DNA of 64,000 nt from Armatimonadota bacterium (GCA_031081715.1 JAVHMA010000001.1:157385-221384), one strand, 5' to 3'; positions 16,155-25,999 are shown, counted from the first letter of the stretch. Program-made: numbers and translations. The notes: generated by a model not told the origin, from the letters alone.

Positions 16155-17103
16155 CGTGCGCGCCCTGATCGTAGGGCACGTCGCGCCCGACGGCGACTGC
16201 CTCGGCGCCGGGCTGGCGCTTGGCGCGGCGCTGCGCCGTCTGGGCAAGACCGCGGTCGTGGCCTGCGCCGACGGCGTGCCGGCTTCGCTCCGCTTCCTGC
16301 CCGGGGCCGGTGCAGTGGCCACGGCGGTCGCCGACGACGAGGCGTTCGACGTGGCCGTGACCCTGGAGTGCGCGACACTGCCCCGCGCAGGCGCGCTGGC
16401 CGGCGCCGTGCGGCGCGCGCGCCTGGTGGCCGCGATCGACCACCACCCCGACCACGTGCCCTACGCCGATCTGACCGACGTGGACCCTCGGGCCCCGGCG
16501 GTAGGTGCGATGGTGGCTGACCTGATCCGGCGCCTGGGGGTGTCGCTCGACCGGGCGATGGCCCTGAACCTCCTGACCGCGGTGGTGACCGACACCGGCG
16601 CGTTCCGCTACGCCAACGCGACCCCAGGCGCGCTGCGCCTGGCGGCGGACCTGATGGCATACGGCGCGTCGGTACACGAAGTGGTGCGGGCCGTCTACGA
16701 GGAGCAGCCGGTCCAGGCCGTGCGACTACTGGGCACCGCGCTCACCGGCGTTGCCCTGCATCACAACGGACGCGTGGCCACCGCCGTGCTCACGCCAGCC
16801 GCCCTGGCCGCCACCGGCGCGTCGTGGGAGGACACCTCCGGAATCGCCGCCGCGCTCCGCGGCATCGCGGGGGTTCGCCTGGCCATGGTCTTCGAGGAGC
16901 GCGAAGACCGCATCCGGGTGTCGCTGCGGTCGCGGGACGGCGCGCGGGCCGACCGCGTCGCGCGGGCGCTCGGCGGCGGCGGGCACCCCGAAGCCGCGGG
17001 CGCAGAGCCGGCGGGGGGGCTTGAGGAGGTCGTCGCGCTGGCGCTCGACCTCGCCGCGGCCGAGGTCGGTGTCGTGGACGATGAGCAACCGGCCCCGGTC
17101 TGA
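16114..17103 (+). CDS. nrnA: DHH/DHHA1 phosphoesterase, NrnA-type oligoribonuclease / pAp phosphatase
   Basis: 329 residues from GTG at 16114, with GGAGG 9 nt upstream inside rbfA. DHH domain motifs are GHVAPDGDCLG (D26, D28), a mid-domain acidic strand and IDHH (109-112). The C-terminal DHHA1 domain carries GGGGHPEAAG (about 288-297). NrnA degrades nanoRNAs from 2-5 nt and dephosphorylates pAp, completing RNA decay started by PNPase and RNase Y, both encoded in this window. The 41-nt overlap with rbfA and 23-nt overlap with truB place it within the operon. Confidence 0.92.
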   Translation: MEPRAAIAQALADSVRALIVGHVAPDGDCLGAGLALGAALRRLGKTAVVACADGVPASLRFLPGAGAVATAVADDEAFDVAVTLECATLPRAGALAGAVRRARLVAAIDHHPDHVPYADLTDVDPRAPAVGAMVADLIRRLGVSLDRAMALNLLTAVVTDTGAFRYANATPGALRLAADLMAYGASVHEVVRAVYEEQPVQAVRLLGTALTGVALHHNGRVATAVLTPAALAATGASWEDTSGIAAALRGIAGVRLAMVFEEREDRIRVSLRSRDGARADRVARALGGGGHPEAAGAEPAGGLEEVVALALDLAAAEVGVVDDEQPAPV

Positions 17104-18028
17104 CCCGCGTCCCGTGTTCTCGGGCGTGCTGAACGTGCTCAAGCCGCCCGGTATGACCTCCCACGACGTCGTGGACGAGGCACGGCGGTGGGCGGGCATG
17201 CGCCGCATCGGGCACACCGGCACCCTCGATCCCGGGGCCGCGGGCGTCCTCGTGCTGTGCCTTGGTGACGCGACGCGCATCGCTGAGTTCCTTACCGACC
17301 AGCGCAAGGCGTACCGGGCGGAGTTCACCTTCGGGGCCTCCACCGACTCGGGTGACGCCTACGGCACCCTCATCGGCGAGCACGACGCGTCGGTCTTGAC
17401 CGCGGCGGATGTCCAAGCCGCGCTGGCCGGCTTCCTTGGCGTGCAGGAGCAGGTGCCGCCCATGGTCTCCGCCGTCCACCGCGGCGGCCGCCGGCTCTAC
17501 GAGCACGCGCGCCGCGGTGAGACCGTAGAGGTCGAACCCCGCCGCATCGAGATCACCGAGTGCCGGCTCCTGCGGTTTCAGCCCGGGCCGCGGGCCCGCG
17601 CCCTGGTCCACGTGGAGTGCTCGAAGGGCACCTACATCCGTGCCCTGGCGCGGGACCTCGGCGAGCGCCTGGCGGTGGGCGCGCACGCGTCGTTCGTGCT
17701 GCGCACGCGTGCGGGCCGCTTCGAGATCGCCGAGGCGATGACGTTCGAAGAGCTGGCCGAGGTTGCCGCCGAGGGACGGCTCCCCGCGGTGCTGACGAGC
17801 ATGGACGACGCGCTGGCCGACCTGCCGGTTGTGGACCTGACGCCCGGGCAGCGCGTGCAGATTTCCGACGGCCGGCCGCTGCCGCTGTTCCAGATTCCCG
17901 GCTGGGCGCGGCTGCCCACGGACCGGCCGATCCGGCTGCGCGACAGTCGGGGCCTGCTCGCACTCGGCCGCATCGAGGAAGGCCGGATTCGGCCGTTCCG
18001 GGTGCTGCGGGGAGCCTCCGGATCGTGA
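17081..18028 (+). CDS. truB: tRNA pseudouridine-55 synthase TruB
   Basis: Isomerises U55 in the T-loop of tRNAs. From ATG at 17081 it has 315 residues; an in-frame GTG at 17114 would give a more compact start (VFSGVLNVLKPPG), so the start is uncertain. The signature GMTSHDVV and the catalytic aspartate D50 in HTGTLDPGAAGVL are clear. The thumb/RNA-binding part has VHRGGRRLYEHARRG, and a C-terminal PUA-like domain follows. The stop overlaps the ribF GTG by 4 nt. Confidence 0.95.
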   Translation: MSNRPRSDPRPVFSGVLNVLKPPGMTSHDVVDEARRWAGMRRIGHTGTLDPGAAGVLVLCLGDATRIAEFLTDQRKAYRAEFTFGASTDSGDAYGTLIGEHDASVLTAADVQAALAGFLGVQEQVPPMVSAVHRGGRRLYEHARRGETVEVEPRRIEITECRLLRFQPGPRARALVHVECSKGTYIRALARDLGERLAVGAHASFVLRTRAGRFEIAEAMTFEELAEVAAEGRLPAVLTSMDDALADLPVVDLTPGQRVQISDGRPLPLFQIPGWARLPTDRPIRLRDSRGLLALGRIEEGRIRPFRVLRGASGS

Positions 18029-18990
18029 ACGTCATCCGCGGGCTGGAGGCCTTCGAGGCGGCGGCACCCGTGGCGGTGGCGCTGGGGACCTTCGACGGCT
18101 TGCACCGGGGCCACCGGGCGGTGATCGACTGCCTCCGGGAGGTCGCCGGCCGTACGGCCGGTCAGTCCGTGGCGCTGACGTTCGACCCGCACCCGCTCAC
18201 CGTCATCGCGCTGCCGGAGGAGCCCTTCCTGCTCAGCACGCTCGACGAGCGGGTGGAGCTGTTCGCCGCCTCGGGCGTCGACGCGCTGGTCGTCGTCCGT
18301 TTCGACCACGCCCTTCGGCAACTGCCCCCGGAGCAGTGGCTGGAGCAGCTTGCCGCCCGGCTCCGGCCGGTACACGTTGTCGTCTCGTCCACCCACGCGT
18401 TCGGACGCGACCGGCAGGGGACGCCGGAGATGCTCGACCGGTGGGCCCGCGCACGGGGGGTCGGGCTGACCGTGGTTCCGCCGGTCCGCGCGGATGGCGT
18501 GGTCATCAGCAGTTCCGGCATCCGCGGTCTGCTGCGGTCGGGTGACGTGCGCACGGCCGCGGCCTGGTTGGGGCGGTGGTATGGCCTGCGGGGGCGCGTG
18601 GTGCCCGGCGACCGCCGCGGCCGGCAGCTGGGGGTGCCCACCGCGAACCTCGACATCCCGCCGCTCAAGCTCGTGCCTGCCCGAGGCATCTACGCGGCTT
18701 ACGCCACGGTCGCCGGCGCCACGTACGCCGCGGCGGTCAGCGTGGGCGTTCGCCCGACGTTCGGAGAGGGTCGGCTGGTCGTCGAGGTGCATCTGCTGGG
18801 CGTCGAGGTGGACCTTTACGGGCAGACCCTCGAGGTCAGGTTCGTTGAGCGGCTCCGGGACGAGGTACGGTACCCCGACGTCGAGGCGCTGAAAGCGCAG
18901 ATGGCCCTCGACCTGCGGGCAGCAGCCTCCGCCCTCCGGGCGGTTGATCCGGCACACGGGGTACCAGAAATATCGCCTGAAATCATATAA
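18025..18990 (+). CDS. ribF: Bifunctional riboflavin kinase / FAD synthetase RibF
   Basis: Converts riboflavin to FMN and FAD. 321 residues. The N-terminal nucleotidyltransferase domain has ALGTFDGLHRGH (19-30) and FDPHPL. The C-terminal kinase domain has GDRRGRQLGVPTANLD and SVGVRPTF, then FVERLRDEVRYPDVEAL. It starts on the GTG overlapping the truB stop. The last codons and the following 40 bp are strikingly AT-rich for this genome. Confidence 0.95.
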   Translation: MNVIRGLEAFEAAAPVAVALGTFDGLHRGHRAVIDCLREVAGRTAGQSVALTFDPHPLTVIALPEEPFLLSTLDERVELFAASGVDALVVVRFDHALRQLPPEQWLEQLAARLRPVHVVVSSTHAFGRDRQGTPEMLDRWARARGVGLTVVPPVRADGVVISSSGIRGLLRSGDVRTAAAWLGRWYGLRGRVVPGDRRGRQLGVPTANLDIPPLKLVPARGIYAAYATVAGATYAAAVSVGVRPTFGEGRLVVEVHLLGVEVDLYGQTLEVRFVERLRDEVRYPDVEALKAQMALDLRAAASALRAVDPAHGVPEISPEII

Positions 18991-19047
18991 TACACAACTT
19001 TGAGTCTTATTTTTCACCTTCCGGCGCTATCCGGGGAAGGAGGCCTG

Positions 19048-19150
19048 TGCTACCATGGACAGTGACCCGAGCGGGGGCGCCAGCGTCCTCCAGCGGTGTC
19101 TCGGCTCCGGGCGACGGCAGGGACAGCGCGCAGGCGCGAGGAGGGCAGGC
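19048..19150 (+). promoter_or_regulatory. rpsO promoter and about 90-nt leader, candidate S15 autoregulatory RNA
   Basis: Extended -10 TGC-TACCAT is at 19048-19056, with no clear -35. The predicted start near 19063 leaves an untranslated leader of about 88 nt. It is rich in self-complementary sequence and ends with CGCGC-AG-GCGCG beside the ribosome site GGAGG just before the rpsO ATG. S15 controls its own mRNA through differently structured leaders in several phyla, so such a leader is expected; its exact fold here is inference. Confidence 0.5.
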
Positions 19151-19417
19151 ATGCTCAAGGCCGAGGCCAAGCAGGGCATTCTCGGGAAGTACAGGCGTCA
19201 TACCGGCGACACCGGGTCGCCGGAGGTTCAGATCGCGCTCCTGACGGAGCGGATCAATCAGTTGTCAGAACACCTCAAGACGCACCGGAAGGACTTCCAC
19301 TCGCGCCGCGGGCTGCTGAAGATGGTCGGGAAGCGGCGCCGGTTGCTCGCCTACCTCGAGCGCACGGATATCGCCGCGTACCGGCGCCTCGTGGAGCAGC
19401 TGGGGTTGCGGCGGTAG
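19151..19417 (+). CDS. rpsO: 30S ribosomal protein S15
   Basis: 88 residues from ATG at 19151, the normal length, with GAGGAGGG upstream. Signatures are [20 protein letters not shown] and [16 protein letters not shown], then [12 protein letters not shown]-like [15 protein letters not shown]. An in-frame ATG at 19055 would add 32 unrelated residues across the presumed leader and is rejected. Followed 70 nt later by pnp, the standard rpsO-pnp pair. Confidence 0.97.
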   Translation: MLKAEAKQGILGKYRRHTGDTGSPEVQIALLTERINQLSEHLKTHRKDFHSRRGLLKMVGKRRRLLAYLERTDIAAYRRLVEQLGLRR

Positions 19418-19487
19418 GCCAGGTAGGCTCACCGACCCGACGCGCGACCACGTCGCTGGAAAACCGCATAGGAAGGACGGTTTCATC

Positions 19488-21734
19488 ATGGATCTGGCAT
19501 CAATGGTTCGCCGCGCCGAGGCCGCCGTGGGCGGGGCGCGGCTCGTCTTCGAGACCGGGTTGCTCGCGCGGCAGGCGCACGGCGCGGTGACCGTCACGAT
19601 GGGCGAGACGGTGGTGCTGGTTACCGCCACGATGTCCGATGCCCCGCGCGAGGGCATCGACTTCTTCCCCCTCACCTGCGACTTCGAAGAGCGCATGTAC
19701 GCCGCCGGGAAAATCCCCGGCGGCTTCTTCAAGCGGGAGGGCCGGCCGGGAGAGCGGGCCATCCTGACGTCGCGGCTGATCGACAGGCCGATGCGGCCCC
19801 TGTTCCCCAAGGGGATGCGCAACGACGTGCAGGTCATCGCCACGGTGTTGTCCACGGACCAGGCGCATGACCCCGGGCTCGCCGCGATGAACGGCGCCTC
19901 GGCCGCCCTGATGATCTCCGGGATTCCGTTCGGCGGGCCGGTGGGCGCGGTCCGGATCGGCCTCCTCGACGACCGGCTCGTGGTGAACCCGACGATGCGG
20001 GAGGTGGAGGAGGAGAGCCGGCTCGACCTGGTGGTGGCGGGCACGGATACGGCGATCCTGATGGTCGAGGCCGGCGCCGACGAAGTCCCCGAGGCGCGAC
20101 TGCTCGACGCGATCGACCTGGCGCACGCCGAGATCAAGAAGATTGTGGCCGCGCAGCGCGAGCTGGTCGCCGCGGCCGGCCACCCGCCGCGGCCGATCGT
20201 GAGCGTGGTGCCCGACCCGGCGCTGGCGGCGGCTGTGCGCGAGGCCGCCCTGCCGCTGGTGCGCGAGGCACTGCGCGCCCCCGAGAAGGCGGCCCGCGAG
20301 GACGCCCTGCGCGCGGTCGAGGCCGAGGTGCGCGAGAAGCTCGACCCGACGCTCGCCGGGGCTCCCCAGTTGGGCGACGTCATCGCCGCGATCGTCAAGG
20401 AGGAGGTGCGGCGGCGCATTCTGGACGAGGGCCGTCGCCCCGACGGCCGGACGCCCACCGAGATCCGGCCCCTGGCCTGCGCGGTGGGGTTGCTGCCACG
20501 CACGCACGGGTCGGGGCTGTTCCAGCGCGGGCAGACCCAGGTGCTGTCGGTGGTCACGCTCGGGACCAGTGAGGACAAGCAGCGCGTGGACGACATCGGG
20601 ATCCGCGAGTTCAAGCGCTACATGCACCACTACGTCTTCCCGCCGTTCTCCGTGGGCGAGGTCCGGCCCCTGCGCAGCCCCGGGCGCCGTGACATCGGGC
20701 ACGGGGCCCTGGCGGAGCGTGCGGTCGAGCGGCTGATCCCGCCGGAGGAGCAGTTCCCCTACGCGATCCGCGTGGTCTCGGAGGTGTTGGAGTCCAACGG
20801 GAGCACCTCGATGGCGTCGGTGTGTGGCTCGACGCTCGCCCTGATGGACGCCGGCGTCCCGATCCGGGCCGCGGTCGGCGGGATTGCGATGGGCCTGGTG
20901 ACCGACGCCGACGGCCGGTACGCGATCCTCACCGACATCCAGGGGATCGAGGACGCGATGGGCGACATGGACTTCAAGGTCGCCGGTACCCGCGAGGGCG
21001 TGACCGCGCTGCAGATGGACATCAAGATCGGCGGCCTGTCGCGCGCCGTGCTCGGCGAGGCACTCGAGCAGGCGCGCGCGGCGCGCATGCGCGTGCTGGA
21101 CGCGATGGCGCAGGCGATCGCGGCCCCGCGTACCGTGCTCTCCCCGCACGCCCCCCGTATCCTGACCATCCAGATCAACCCCGAGAGAATCCGCGACGTC
21201 ATCGGGCCCGGCGGCAAGGTCATCAACAAGATCACCGCGGAGACCGGCACGAAGATCGACATCGAGCAGGACGGGCGCGTGATGATCGCCTCCGTGAACG
21301 AAGAGGCCGCCGCCCGGGCGGCCCAGATGATCGAGGCGATCGTGCACGAGGTGCAGGTGGGCGAGACCTACCGCGGCCGGGTGACGCGCCTGCTGAACTT
21401 CGGCGCGTTCGTCGAGATCCTGCCCGGCAAGGAAGGGCTGGTCCACATCTCCGAGCTCTCGTACGACCACGTCAACAAGGTGGAGGACGTGGTCAAGGTC
21501 GGCGACGAGCTGGAGGTGAAGGTCAAGGAGATCGACAGCATGGGACGGATCAACCTGACCCACCGGGGCACGCAGCCACCGCCCGAGGGCTGGAATCCGG
21601 AGTACGAAGAGCGGCAGCCCGCGGACATCACCTCGCGCCGCCCGCTGCACCCGCGGCGGGAGGGCGGCCGGCGTGACGGCGGCCGGCCCCCGCGGCGGCG
21701 GGGCGGCCCGCGGCCCGCCCGCAGGCCCCAGTAG
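19488..21734 (+). CDS. pnp: Polynucleotide phosphorylase
   Basis: Phosphorolytic 3'-5' exoribonuclease of the RNA degradosome. 748 residues. Two RNase PH domains ([16 protein letters not shown], then [19 protein letters not shown]) flank an all-alpha domain. The KH domain has GPGG near residue 573 ([19 protein letters not shown]) and the S1 domain begins [20 protein letters not shown] basic Arg/Gly/Pro tail of about 40 residues at the C-terminus is longer than usual and may bind RNA or partners. The 70-nt gap after rpsO has no evident terminator. GGAAGG lies about 11 nt before the ATG, and a closer site is not seen. Confidence 0.97.
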   Translation: MDLASMVRRAEAAVGGARLVFETGLLARQAHGAVTVTMGETVVLVTATMSDAPREGIDFFPLTCDFEERMYAAGKIPGGFFKREGRPGERAILTSRLIDRPMRPLFPKGMRNDVQVIATVLSTDQAHDPGLAAMNGASAALMISGIPFGGPVGAVRIGLLDDRLVVNPTMREVEEESRLDLVVAGTDTAILMVEAGADEVPEARLLDAIDLAHAEIKKIVAAQRELVAAAGHPPRPIVSVVPDPALAAAVREAALPLVREALRAPEKAAREDALRAVEAEVREKLDPTLAGAPQLGDVIAAIVKEEVRRRILDEGRRPDGRTPTEIRPLACAVGLLPRTHGSGLFQRGQTQVLSVVTLGTSEDKQRVDDIGIREFKRYMHHYVFPPFSVGEVRPLRSPGRRDIGHGALAERAVERLIPPEEQFPYAIRVVSEVLESNGSTSMASVCGSTLALMDAGVPIRAAVGGIAMGLVTDADGRYAILTDIQGIEDAMGDMDFKVAGTREGVTALQMDIKIGGLSRAVLGEALEQARAARMRVLDAMAQAIAAPRTVLSPHAPRILTIQINPERIRDVIGPGGKVINKITAETGTKIDIEQDGRVMIASVNEEAAARAAQMIEAIVHEVQVGETYRGRVTRLLNFGAFVEILPGKEGLVHISELSYDHVNKVEDVVKVGDELEVKVKEIDSMGRINLTHRGTQPPPEGWNPEYEERQPADITSRRPLHPRREGGRRDGGRPPRRRGGPRPARRPQ

Positions 21735-21759
21735 CGGACCCCGCCGAGGGAGGCTGGCG

Positions 21760-23076
21760 ATGGAGCCGACCCAGAAGACGGTCCTGGCGAACGGCATCCG
21801 CGTGGTGACCGAGACGATGCCACAGGTGCGCACGGCGTCCATGGGCATCTGGGTCGGCACGGGCTCGCGGTACGAGCCGGCGAGCCAGCACGGCATTTCG
21901 CACTTCCTCGAGCACCTGTTCTTCAAGGGCACCGAGAGCCGCTCCGCGCTCGCGATCGCGCAGGCGGTCGACGCGCTCGGCGGGCAGATGAACGCGTTCA
22001 CCGACAAGGAGCACACCTGCTACTACGTCAAGGTGCTGGCCGATCATCTTCCGGCCATCGTCGAGCTAACCGCCGACATGCTCCTGCACTCGTCGTTCGC
22101 GCCGGAGGCCATCGAGAAGGAGCGGCAGGTCATCACCGAGGAGATCAAGACCTACGAGGACTCCCCCGACGAGGTGGTGCAGGACCTGGTCGTGCAGACG
22201 ATCTGGGACGGGCACCCGCTCGGCCGGTCGGTGATCGGCACCCGCAAGGCGGTCGCGAAGCTGACCCGCGAGGACTTCGTGCGGTATATCGAGCGGCGCT
22301 ACCGGCCGGACAACATCGTGGTCAGCGTGGCCGGCCACGTCACGCACGACGCCGTCGTGGAGCTGGTCGAGCGACACCTCGGGGGCTGGGATGGCAGGAC
22401 CACCGCGCAGCCCACCGAGGTGCCCACGCTCTCGCCGTCGGTTGCCATCCGCATGAAGGAGATCGAGCAGGTGCACCTGTGTCTGGCCGCGCGCGGGTGC
22501 GCCCAGGAGGACGAGCGCCGCTACGTGCTCGCGGTGCTCGACAACGTGCTGGGCGGCGGCATGTCGAGCCGGCTGTTCCAGGAGATCCGCGAGACGCGCG
22601 GGCTGGTCTACACGATCGCGTCCTACTCCGCCTCGTACCGCGAGGGCGGGCTGTTCGTCGTCTACGCGGCGATGAGCCCGGAGAACGGTCCCGAGGTCGT
22701 ACGCCTGGCGCTTGAGGAGATCGCCCGCTTGCCCGGCAGCCTGGACGAGCCGGAGCTCCACCGCGCCAAGGAGTCGCTGAAGGGCAGCATCATGCTCGGG
22801 TTGGAGAGCACGGGCAGCCGGATGAGCAAGCTCGCGCGTTCCGAGCTCTACTACGGCCGGCAGATCGACTTCGACGAGATCCTCGGGCGCATCGACGCGG
22901 TCACACTCGAAGGCGTGACCGCCATGGCCCGCGAGATCTTCACGCCCGACGCCGTCACGATGGCGGCGATTGGCCCGTTTGCGGCGCGCAGCGCGGCGCG
23001 GGCCGACCTCGAGCGCACCTTTGCCGACTCGCTGCACCTGCTCGCGCCCCGTCCCGCCGTGCCCACGGGCGCCTGA
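21760..23076 (+). CDS. M16-family zinc metallopeptidase (processing-protease-like)
   Basis: 438 residues, single-copy M16B type such as Bacillus MlpA/YmxG. The zinc-binding HXXEH is HFLEH (48-52), with the downstream glutamate in the EEIKTYEDSPDEVVQ helix. The second, inactive half carries GGGMSSRLFQEIRETRGLVY. The ATG at 21760 is favoured because GGGAGG lies just upstream and homologues start near the NGIRVVTE strand; a longer in-frame start overlaps pnp. The pnp-ymxG-dap order is conserved in Bacilli. The natural substrate is unknown. There is no signal peptide, so it is cytosolic. Confidence 0.92.
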   Translation: MEPTQKTVLANGIRVVTETMPQVRTASMGIWVGTGSRYEPASQHGISHFLEHLFFKGTESRSALAIAQAVDALGGQMNAFTDKEHTCYYVKVLADHLPAIVELTADMLLHSSFAPEAIEKERQVITEEIKTYEDSPDEVVQDLVVQTIWDGHPLGRSVIGTRKAVAKLTREDFVRYIERRYRPDNIVVSVAGHVTHDAVVELVERHLGGWDGRTTAQPTEVPTLSPSVAIRMKEIEQVHLCLAARGCAQEDERRYVLAVLDNVLGGGMSSRLFQEIRETRGLVYTIASYSASYREGGLFVVYAAMSPENGPEVVRLALEEIARLPGSLDEPELHRAKESLKGSIMLGLESTGSRMSKLARSELYYGRQIDFDEILGRIDAVTLEGVTAMAREIFTPDAVTMAAIGPFAARSAARADLERTFADSLHLLAPRPAVPTGA

Positions 23077-23123
23077 GCCCGCCGACAAGGGCCGCTGCCG
23101 GGCGGCGACGAACTCCCCGCACC

Positions 23124-23933
23124 GTGGAGCCGATCCGCGTCGCCGTCAGCGGCGCCGCCGGACGCATGGGCCGTGCGACCGTGCGCGCGGTGGTGCGCGA
23201 GGCCGACCTGCGCTTGGTGGCGGCCGTCGGCCGTGAGCGGGGGGTGGGGCAGGACGCGGGCCTGACCGCCGGCGTCGACGCCCTGGGCGTGAGGATCGTC
23301 GCCCATCTCGCGGACGCGCTCGCCGCGCGGCCCGACGTGCTGGTGGAGTTCGCCCCCGGCCGGCAGGCGGCGGCGCACGCGCGCGCGGCGCTGGAGGCCG
23401 GCGTCCGGCCGGTGGTCGGCAGCACGGGCCTGCCCGGCGACGAGCTCGAGCGGCTCGGCGAGCTCGCGCGCGCGAGGGGGTTGGGCGCCGTCGTCGCACC
23501 CAACTTCGCGGTCGGCGCGGTGCTGATGATGGCGTTCGCGCGTGCGGCCGCGCCCTGGCTGCCGCACGCCGAGGTCATCGAGCTTCACCACGACCGCAAG
23601 CGCGACGCGCCCTCGGGCACGGCCCTGGCGACGGCCCGGCTGATCGCCGCCGCCCGGGGCGCCGCGCCGTCGGCCGCGTCTGGCGAGGAGGAGCTGGCCG
23701 CGGGCGCGCGCGGCGCGACCGTCGACGGCGTGCGCATCCACAGTGTGCGGCTGCCCGGGCTCAATGCCCACCAGGCCGTGGTGTTCGGCGGGCCGGGGCA
23801 GACGTTAACGATTCGCCACGACTCGTTGAGCGAGGAGTCGTTCATGCCCGGCCTGTTGCTGGCGGTGCGGCGCGTGCGCGACCTCGACGGGCTGGTCTTC
23901 GGCCTCGAGCATCTGCTAGGATTGCAGGCATGA
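23124..23933 (+). CDS. dapB: 4-hydroxy-tetrahydrodipicolinate reductase
   Basis: 269 residues from GTG at 23124, without a clear ribosome site. N-terminal Rossmann motif VAVSGAAGRMGRA. The catalytic region ELHHDRKRDAPSGTALATA holds the paired histidines, the lysine and the SGTA substrate loop. It reduces HTPA to tetrahydrodipicolinate in the diaminopimelate/lysine pathway. It overlaps asd by 4 nt (ATGA), and dapA follows, so three consecutive pathway steps are clustered. Confidence 0.94.
   Translation: MEPIRVAVSGAAGRMGRATVRAVVREADLRLVAAVGRERGVGQDAGLTAGVDALGVRIVAHLADALAARPDVLVEFAPGRQAAAHARAALEAGVRPVVGSTGLPGDELERLGELARARGLGAVVAPNFAVGAVLMMAFARAAAPWLPHAEVIELHHDRKRDAPSGTALATARLIAAARGAAPSAASGEEELAAGARGATVDGVRIHSVRLPGLNAHQAVVFGGPGQTLTIRHDSLSEESFMPGLLLAVRRVRDLDGLVFGLEHLLGLQA
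23914..23922 (+). promoter_or_regulatory. Possible internal extended -10 promoter giving a leaderless asd transcript
   Basis: TGC-TAGGAT ends 7 nt before the asd ATG at 23930, so transcription would begin at or near the start codon. It lies inside the dapB reading frame (codons for L-L-G-L), has no -35 and may be chance. Confidence 0.25.
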
Positions 23934-25024
23934 TGACGAGTGGCAGGGGGCGCGCGGGCACGTCGGCGGCGCTGGACGTTGCCGTCGTCGGCGCCACCGG
24001 CGTCGTCGGCGGCGCGATGGTGCGCATCCTCGAGGAGCGAGCATTTCCGGTCGGGCGGCTCCGCCTCTACGCGACCGCGCGCTCGGCGGGCAAGGCGGTC
24101 CCGTTCCGCGGCGCGACCGTGACGGTCGAGGAGACCGGCGAGGGGCTCACCGATGCCGACCTGGTCCTGTTCGCCGGCGGTGACGATGCGAGCCGGCGCT
24201 TCGCGTGGGCCGTTGCCGAGGCAGGCGGGGTAGCGGTGGACAACTCGTCCACGTGGCGCATGGACCCCCGCGTGCCGCTCGTCGTGCCCGAGGTCAACGC
24301 CGGGGCGCTGGCCGGGCACCGGGGCGTCGTCGCGAACCCGAACTGCACGACCATGGCGCTGGTCATGGCGCTGAAGCCGATCCACGATGCCGCGCGGATC
24401 CGCCGGGTCGTGGTGGCGAGCTACCAGTCGGTCTCGGGCGGCGGCCTGGACAACATGCGAGCGCTGCTCGACCAGACGCGGGCGCTGCTCGAGGTCCCCG
24501 ACGCCCTGGAGCGCGGCGACGCCGAACGCGTCCGCGCGGCAGCTGGGACCGCGCACCCGGTGGCGTTCAACGTCCGGCCGCAGTGGAAGTGGCAGCCCGA
24601 CGGCGACACCGAGGAGGAGGCAAAGGTGGTCGCCGAGACCCGCAAGATCATGGACGCTGACATCGCGGTCAGCGTCACGACGATGCGCGTCCCGGTGCTG
24701 GTGGGGCACACCCTGGCGGTGCACCTCGACCTCGGGCGGCCGCTGGAGGTCGCCGCGGCGCGCGCCGCGCTGGCCGCGTTCCCCGGGGTCGAGGTCGTGG
24801 ACGAGCCAGCGGCCGACCGGTTCCCGACGCCCTTGCAGGCCGCCGGCCGTGACCCCGTGCTGGTCGGCCGCGTGCGGCCCGATCCGTTCGACCCCAGCGC
24901 GCTGCGCCTGGTCGTCGCCTCCGATAACCTGCGCAAGGGCGCGGCCCTCAACGCGGTTCAGATCGCCGAGCACCTGCTCGCGGCGGGCCGGCTCGGGCCG
25001 CGGCGGCCGGCCGCGCGGCGGTAA
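23930..25024 (+). CDS. asd: Aspartate-semialdehyde dehydrogenase
   Basis: 364 residues. NADP-binding VVGATGVVGGAMVRILEER is followed by the SAGK(A)V strand. The catalytic cysteine is C139 in ANPNCTTMAL. The SYQSVSGGG loop and the FNVRPQWKW and EEEAKVVAETRKIM region complete the active site. It makes aspartate semialdehyde for DAP, lysine, threonine and methionine. A possible internal promoter TGCTAGGAT lies 7 nt before the ATG within dapB (see 23914). Confidence 0.95.
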   Translation: MMTSGRGRAGTSAALDVAVVGATGVVGGAMVRILEERAFPVGRLRLYATARSAGKAVPFRGATVTVEETGEGLTDADLVLFAGGDDASRRFAWAVAEAGGVAVDNSSTWRMDPRVPLVVPEVNAGALAGHRGVVANPNCTTMALVMALKPIHDAARIRRVVVASYQSVSGGGLDNMRALLDQTRALLEVPDALERGDAERVRAAAGTAHPVAFNVRPQWKWQPDGDTEEEAKVVAETRKIMDADIAVSVTTMRVPVLVGHTLAVHLDLGRPLEVAAARAALAAFPGVEVVDEPAADRFPTPLQAAGRDPVLVGRVRPDPFDPSALRLVVASDNLRKGAALNAVQIAEHLLAAGRLGPRRPAARR

Positions 25025-25058
25025 CGAGGGCGCGAGCACGACGAGAGGAGGGGAGGGC

Positions 25059-25952
25059 ATGGCGCTGTTCGGGCACGTGATCACCGCCATGGTGACACCG
25101 TTCGACGTCGACGGTCGGCTCGACGAGCGGCGGGCGGCGCTCTTGGCCAGGCGGTTGATCGATCGGGGCAACGATGCGCTTGTGGTCGCCGGCACGACCG
25201 GTGAGTCGCCCACACTGTCCGACGACGAGAAGGTCCGGCTATTCCGCACGGTCAAGGAGGCCGTGGGGGAGCGGGGCAAGGTGATCGCCGGCACCGGCAC
25301 CTACGACACCGCGCACTCGATTCACCTCTCGCGCGAGGCGCACCGGGCCGGCGCCGACGGCCTGTTGCTGGTCAACCCGTACTACAATCGCCCGTCCCAG
25401 GATGGCCTCTACGCGCACTTCCGCGCGGTGGCGGAGAGCACGCCGCTGCCGGTCATGCTCTACAACATCCCGGGCCGGACCGGGGTGAACTGCACCCCGG
25501 AGACGATCGCCCGCCTGGCCCAGGTCCCCAACATCGTGGCTGTCAAGGAAGCCGCGGGCAGCCTCGACCAGGTTTCAGAGATCCGCGTGCGCACCCCCGA
25601 TGCGTTCCTCATCTACAGCGGTGACGACAGCCTGACGCTGCCAAAGCTCGCGGTAGGGGCGACGGGTGTCGTGAGCGTGGCGGGCAACCTGGTGCCCGGC
25701 GAGATCAAGCGCATGATCGAAGCCTACATCGCCGGCCGGCCAGGGGAGGCGCTCCGCCTCCACCGGCGCCTGTGGCCGCTGTTCAAGGTGTTGTTCATCA
25801 CGACGAACCCGGTGCCGGTGAAGGCGGCGCTTCGCCTGAGCGGGTTCGACTGCGGCCGTGTGCGCCTGCCGCTGGTGGACGCGACGCCGAAGGAAGAAGA
25901 GCAGATCCGCACGGTCCTGGAGGCGCTCGACCTGGTGCCGACGCCGGCGTAA
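25059..25952 (+). CDS. dapA: 4-hydroxy-tetrahydrodipicolinate synthase
   Basis: 297-residue TIM-barrel aldolase that condenses pyruvate with aspartate semialdehyde. The Schiff-base lysine is K163 (VAVKEAAG), the tyrosine Y135 (MLYNIPGRTG) and the substrate loop GTTGESPTL. The length and these positions match the E. coli enzyme closely. A strong GGGAGGG ribosome site precedes the ATG at 25059. Last gene of dapB-asd-dapA. Confidence 0.96.
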   Translation: MALFGHVITAMVTPFDVDGRLDERRAALLARRLIDRGNDALVVAGTTGESPTLSDDEKVRLFRTVKEAVGERGKVIAGTGTYDTAHSIHLSREAHRAGADGLLLVNPYYNRPSQDGLYAHFRAVAESTPLPVMLYNIPGRTGVNCTPETIARLAQVPNIVAVKEAAGSLDQVSEIRVRTPDAFLIYSGDDSLTLPKLAVGATGVVSVAGNLVPGEIKRMIEAYIAGRPGEALRLHRRLWPLFKVLFITTNPVPVKAALRLSGFDCGRVRLPLVDATPKEEEQIRTVLEALDLVPTPA

Positions 25953-25999
25953 TCGCGACGTCCAGGCCGTGCCTCACCGCGCTCGGTACGGAGGGAGCA

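Noticed and set aside
18986-18991. Perfect TATAAT as an rpsO promoter
   Set aside because: No -35 lies at 16-18 bp, and it includes the ribF stop codon. The extended -10 at 19048 is better placed, although the AT island is kept as a finding.
19500-22016. Long open frame on the minus strand opposite pnp
   Set aside because: Same GC artefact: composition is biased, no motifs are present and it fully overlaps pnp and the M16 peptidase start.
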